NCBI GenBank assembly: GCA_036768485.1 | Contig: JAVLUZ010000164.1 | Location: 186,001-250,000 of the forward strand | DNA from: Mermis nigrescens | Taxonomy: Eukaryota > Nematoda > Enoplea > Mermithida > Mermithidae | DNA length: 64,000 nucleotides | Reading direction: 5' to 3' | Shown: in pieces, positions 54,501 to 60,500 of the stretch | Numbering within the stretch: position 1 is the stretch's first letter | Layout of the letters: every line of letters starts with the position of its first letter | Notes under the pieces: generated by a model | What the model was told of the DNA's origin: nothing | The model's input: only the letters and a program-made list of their open reading frames with translations | Databases searched by the model: none | Program-made: the position numbers and the translations under genes

Positions 54501-57500
54501 TAAATTTGTCCCAAAAATTGTTTAAACTTAAGCAAATGCATGCACAGGTAGCATTTATGCATTTGAAAATTTTCAGCCAGAACCGATATTACCATGTTCT
54601 TTAAAAATCGTATAGCAATCGATCTGTTGTGCTCTTACATGAATTTCTACGAGCCTACATATACAAATACCTCGTAAAACAGAGAAATGGAAGTTAAATA
54701 GGTATTCATCTTTGAAGAAGCTGAAACAATTAGAATCAACTTAAACTTACAAAGCTCAAAAGCATTGTACCAATATCGCCAATAAGTTTGCTTTGCTTGG
54801 ACATAAGCTTCATACTAGTATTGAGTTTACCTAAACGACAAACAAAAAAAATGTAAAATTTGGAAAAGGTAAAAATGTGCAAAAGCAAAGTGATAATTAC
54901 ACTCAGAAATAAATACGCATTATTATTTATTATCTTGTAAAGCAGAATAACTAACATATACTGAACTATTGTATCTGATATGTGTTTGACAAGAAGTAAA
55001 AGCAGACTGCACGTGAATAGCAAAAAATTTATAAGATTCTTAATCAGGTTCAAGAAACCAGTCGCAATAACACGTGCAAAATCAAGTGTAAAATTTGGGT
55101 GGAAACTAACGGAAATGAATGCCTCAAAAGACTTGGAATGAATTGATGCATCGTGTTTTTCGAATATTTACAAGACCTCATTAAAATAAAATGTTAATGC
55201 TAAATATAATTCTACTTCATGTGAATTTTCTTAAAACCTGCTCACTTTTTCGATGGAGTACATAACGCTGTTAAGTCTGAACTGAACAGCATGACAAATT
55301 TGTAGGAGTGAGCTTCAATGGAGGTGTTCATCCAGAGAGATTTCTCGAGCTTTAGTAATGTCAAGTGCTTTTGAGGAAAAGCTTCGACTTAAAAGATTTT
55401 TACCTTTATTTTGCCTCATCTTCCCAAAAATTTTTCCTCTTTCCCTAGGGTGATTAGACCAGACCCCAAACTCACCAAGAACACATACATATGTTAGACA
55501 GGTGACGACGAAGTATGACGCATATCCATCTAATAGATGCAATAAACGCAGTGATCGTACGGGGTCAGATTTTCACCCCCGGATCGGGGTCGGGGATGGA
55601 CAACCCCGGTTTTCGGGGTCGGGGTCGGGGTTGAAGATTAACAATTAACATTGCATGATTACATACCAATTTGAAAAGGATAAAAACGATACATTCACTT
55701 GTTTGTAGAGCATACTAATAAAGCTGGTTATGTTCAACATTTTATTTTCATTCCAAGTTCAAGCATGGTTTTAGCAATTTAGCATTACATTCAATTTTAA
55801 TCACTAATCGCTCTCGCTTTTTCGTATTCTTCCACAGTTTTTTCATAAAGGTTTTCTATGGCGCACTGATTGTAGAGGAGCCAATGGCGCGAAGCGCCGA
55901 AAATTTTCGAAATTTTTTCCGTTTTCATGTAGAATGTACGCCTATTTATTGACAAACAGTTCGGAAATCATAAAGGGCGCAAAGCATCAAGAAATTCAGT
56001 CATATTTTACCGCCCTAACAATAATTGACGGTGCTAAGCGCAGGAAAATTTTGACGTTTTTACTCTTTAAACTCAATTTATACCGCTTAAATCATACAGA
56101 ACAGATAAACTAATTGCGGCGCGAAGCGCCGAAAATTTTTAAAAATTCCTAATCGTTTTATTTTTTCTGTCCTCCTTAAAATCTCTTTCAACATGTAGAA
56201 CGAGATTGTACGGTTGGGGGGTCTGGGGTGGCGCGCTCAAGCGCCAAGCGAGGTCGAGAGCAGAACCCCCGAAAATTTCGTAAAAAAGCACTCTAATTTT
56301 TAATTAGTAAAGTTAAAATTTTCGCAAATTGGCAAAATCTCGGTTTTGAATTGAGTCAAAAAACTTAAAATTGATGAACACCTACAATGCACAAAACTTC
56401 TGAGCTGAAATGCATTTTTCGACCTCTGCTAAGTATGTAGCGCAGCAACGGGTCGCAACCAATAAGTCATTGAAAGATGTATCAATGAGAATTTTGTTCT
56501 TACCATTTTCAGGCCCATTTGTGGTCTTATTAACTAGTTCAGAAAACAGAAAATGCACAAAAACACAAGAAAATTTGGCCTTTCCTTCCATTTAAAATAG
56601 AATTATGTGTCCTTGTAAAGAAAGATAAAAACAAAGCAATGAATAGATCAATTGGTACGCAAACATTTTCGCACTTTTACTATTATGTTCAACAAGCATG
56701 TGCAGTTTCATTCAATGAACTAATAGTGCATTAAATCACTAAAGTGCTGCGAAGTGCTGGATTATTTTAACAGATTCAAGCTTTTAAATTCATTGGACCT
56801 GTATAACAATAAATAATAATGACTCGGCGCGAAGCGCTGGAAAATTTTGAAGTTTGTGCCTTTTTAAACTCAATGTTCTGGACACATTGCGCCAGAAAAA
56901 TCAACATAATTTCTGAAAAATTCCGGGGGCATGTGCCTCCATTCCCCTCCGGCTACGCCTGTGATTCCGCAGTAATTTCGGCGCACTTCATAATGGAAAA
57001 TATGCGAACATGTATGTACGTCTTAACAACATGGCGACCAGGCGTACTTTTCATGAAATATCGCGAGTGTCGAGTTTAACATATTAATTTTGCTGGTGAA
57101 TGGATCGTCCTTGTTCCGAATTTATTTGCTATTTATACATTTCTTCTATGTACCAACAAATAAAATGCTATATTTCACTCCCGAAAAAGGTTCAACCCCG
57201 ACTCGAAAAATCATGCCCCCGGTCGGGGGTCGGGGTCGGGGTTTAGGCCGGGGTTTTTCGGGGTCGGGTTCGGGGTCCCCGTACGATCACTGAATAAACG
57301 TACACAAATTGAATCGTAATCTACGAGCCATACATGGGCATAGGGGAGGGGCGTAAGCGGGGATATTACTTTTCACGGAGCTTAAAAAAACGGAGCAATA
57401 TAACCACTTTGGCCGAAAAAATATTTTTATGAAGCCCTCTTTCTGCTCACAAAACTAGCTATATAGTCTTTTGTATCCAGAAACATACCATGTAAGTTTA

Positions 57501-60500
57501 GACTTGCTAAATAGTTCTTTTATTCCGAGTCTCCAAAGGATTTAAAACTCTTTTCCCGACTTCAAAAAGGGCTAAATAGCTATTTTTAGTCCAAAAAGAC
57601 TATATATGTATTGTAGCTATGCTTGTAGGTTCAAAGAGCCTATATATTTGTTGTAAATGCTCGAAACGATGGGTTTGAAGCGATACTATAGTTTTTTGCC
57701 GCTGAATCGTTTTTACAGAACAATCAGCCATTTCCAAGTATTCGATTTTCACCCTCCCTGAAAGTTTGACCTTGCGCACCTATGCTACGAGCGATTTTTG
57801 CGACTTTAACCATTTTGACCGTCAAACTAGAAAGTATTTTTAGCAACTATCAACTATAGAAAGAGCATAAGCACAAATAATAATCCATTATTTAGAAAAA
57901 ATATTTAGGAGTGGTAATTAATTATGATAAAAAATTTCTAAAGGTACATATCAACAATGTACACAAACGATAGAAGACGTTAGTTTACAGTTGACATTCT
58001 AAATGGCGCGAAAAATCGAGTCAAGTACATTAAAATAAAATGGATCTTAAACGTCCTAGTCAAACGGATAAAGCTTACTATGCAATTCCAGTATTTCCTC
58101 GGCATTTGGAAATATTATTTTCAAAGTATCGAACGATAGCAGATTCGATGCCAGCATCGGCTCGTAAAAAACATGGTACAATATTTTGATGTTCCTGACG
58201 TGCGTTCGTTCGGTATGAAAGAGCTCTGTTGAAAAAAAGACAAACTTACACACTATGTACATAGAAATTGTCGCACGAATTATAAGGACAATAAAATAGA
58301 AAAAACAGAAAGCTTATTCCTCAAATTCAAATTTCAAGGTTCCGAATTTCAAGATCTTACTTAAGTCAGATGTCCTGAAATTTTAAATTAACAAGTTACT
58401 TAGTTAATGTACAGGGAGGAATATTGCAACTGCGTAAGATCGATCAGCCCACGAAATTTCAGTCTCAACCATACGTAGGTGTGGGGGTGGGGATTTAGGG
58501 GGAAGCGGATTAGACCCTCAATATTTCAAAGCGATTCCCGGCAGATTACACTCCCCAAGAAATAAATTTTTGGCGTGTTTTTTGCGATTTTTCTCACTTT
58601 TGCCCCATCTAGACCCACAGAATTTGGTCGTTGCCCATACACGGTCTCCTAAACCATCCGCAAACTTTGTTGAGGCTTGCCAGTCAATCTTATTGGATAG
58701 GAAATCACGGTAATATTAAAAACGCATTCGTACATACACACATAAACATACGTAGTAATGTACATACGACGTTCTACGGCTTCCTATGAAGACTTGCTTA
58801 GCAAATCTCAACAAAGACTAAGGATGGATGGATAGCTCAAATTTCGAGGAGAATACAGTATCTCTGTTGACCGTGCCTCTCTTTCAATTACAAAGCCACA
58901 ACAAACAGTTATCTATACATGAATACTTACGCGCTGTCTGCCCATCTAAAATACATAAATGGTCCATTTCTTAAGAAAATTAACATCTTTCACGAAAATG
59001 TGGCTTACTTTATGTATTTTTTAAATTTTTTGTAATTTTTAAATTTCGTTTGCTAATTCTTGAAAATATACTCATATTTTTCAATTCCCAGCAAACTTGG
59101 AGATTCACCTGATACAACACTTAATCCCATACATGTTAGAGGCGGTGGGGGATCCCCCACCCATAGTCGGACGCCACCCCTTATTCTTCACCAAAGCCAG
59201 AAAATTTTTGACCCCCCCCCCCCCCGATTTTTGGAAAGAATTGAATTTTCTGGCCGTCTTCGACCGAAAATTGGAGGCCATTTACCCCTCCCGCTTAAAA
59301 AGGCCGGGATTCCCCCAAATTTCGAGCCGTTACATGTATGCTTAACCCCTTCCTTTTACATACGAGTCATAGTTTCCCAAGGTCGTTAGTCCAGGGGGGT
59401 GAAATCCCAAAATTCAGAACTAGCCTTTTTTGCAGGTCAAATATGAAAAATGGCAAAAATATCCTATATAGCATGTTTTAATGTGGAAAACTGCATTTTA
59501 AAATACTTTTTGTCCCATTCTGACTAGTTTCGTCACTCTTTTAGTAAAAAATTTAAGAATTCATCGAGAGTTTTGATTTTTCAGATCCTTTCAAGTTCAT
59601 TCTAGGTATTTTATGCGTAAACAAAACAGAAATGTATTAGTCGGCGCGTAGCGCCGAAAAAAATTTAATATCTTCGCTGATTTTGTACCCAAAAATCATG
59701 CAGAAAATGTTTGATAGCTCAAAATCGTCCGACAGTGATTCAAGTCTCGGACCCTGAGGTGGGGTTATACCCCTCTTACCCCCCTATGGGAATGTGTGAT
59801 ACGGGTCGTACCCATACATGATCTTGGGGGGTTGGAGGGGGTTTCACCCCCCGCAAAAAATTTTTCACCTCCCCAGAATTGGCGATTTATCAAAAGTTTC
59901 CTAAACTTACCTGAAAATTGGTAGAAAAAGTGTCTTTTTAAGGGTTTTTGGCTATCTATTTGCTCAAAATCGCCAAATTTTTCGGCGCTTCGCGCCATAT
60001 ACATATTCATGTTTTAAGCGATATATGTATTGGTCAATTTATTCGACTTTTTTCGAAATTTTTTCATGATTTTATGCATTTTATGCTCTAGAAGGATAGA
60101 GTATCGTCAGAAACGCCAAAAAACGATGTTTTTTAACGCGTACCGGCCATTTTTGGGCCCAAAGAAGGCACTTTATGTTTTCTACCCCCCCCAAAATTCC
60201 CATGCTGTGCATGTATGGTCGTACCTGCATATTTAAAGCGCAACGTATTGAAAGCTTTAAACGCATGAATGAATTTTATGTATTTCATTACCGTTCACAA
60301 CTTCTTGCCGCTTTCTCTCCTTTGGTTTCAACATTTTGATAGTTTCCCAATCTAGAAAATCTTCCAAGTGCGGAATTTCGTTGTCGGCTTCGAGATCGCT
60401 ATCTTCGACAATTTTTTGGCTATCTCTCAGAACCAAAGTTGAGGTCGTACAAGATGAGGTTACGGTAAGCGTAGAGGTGTTCGAATCGATTGAAGGTTTG

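Larger units (their letters stand above)
55549..57292. mobile_element. 1.74-kb non-autonomous hAT-like element with perfect TSD
   Basis: The ends are CAGTGATCGTACGGGGTC and GGGGTCCCCGTACGATCACTG (outer 18 bases inverted). The 8-bp duplication aataaacg is exact on both sides (55541-55548 and 57293-57300). GGGGTC arrays lie just inside both ends. Four or five GGCGCGAAGCGCCG-type palindromes lie inside. No transposase frame was found. It sits in a RhoGEF2 DH-domain intron. Confidence 0.95.
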
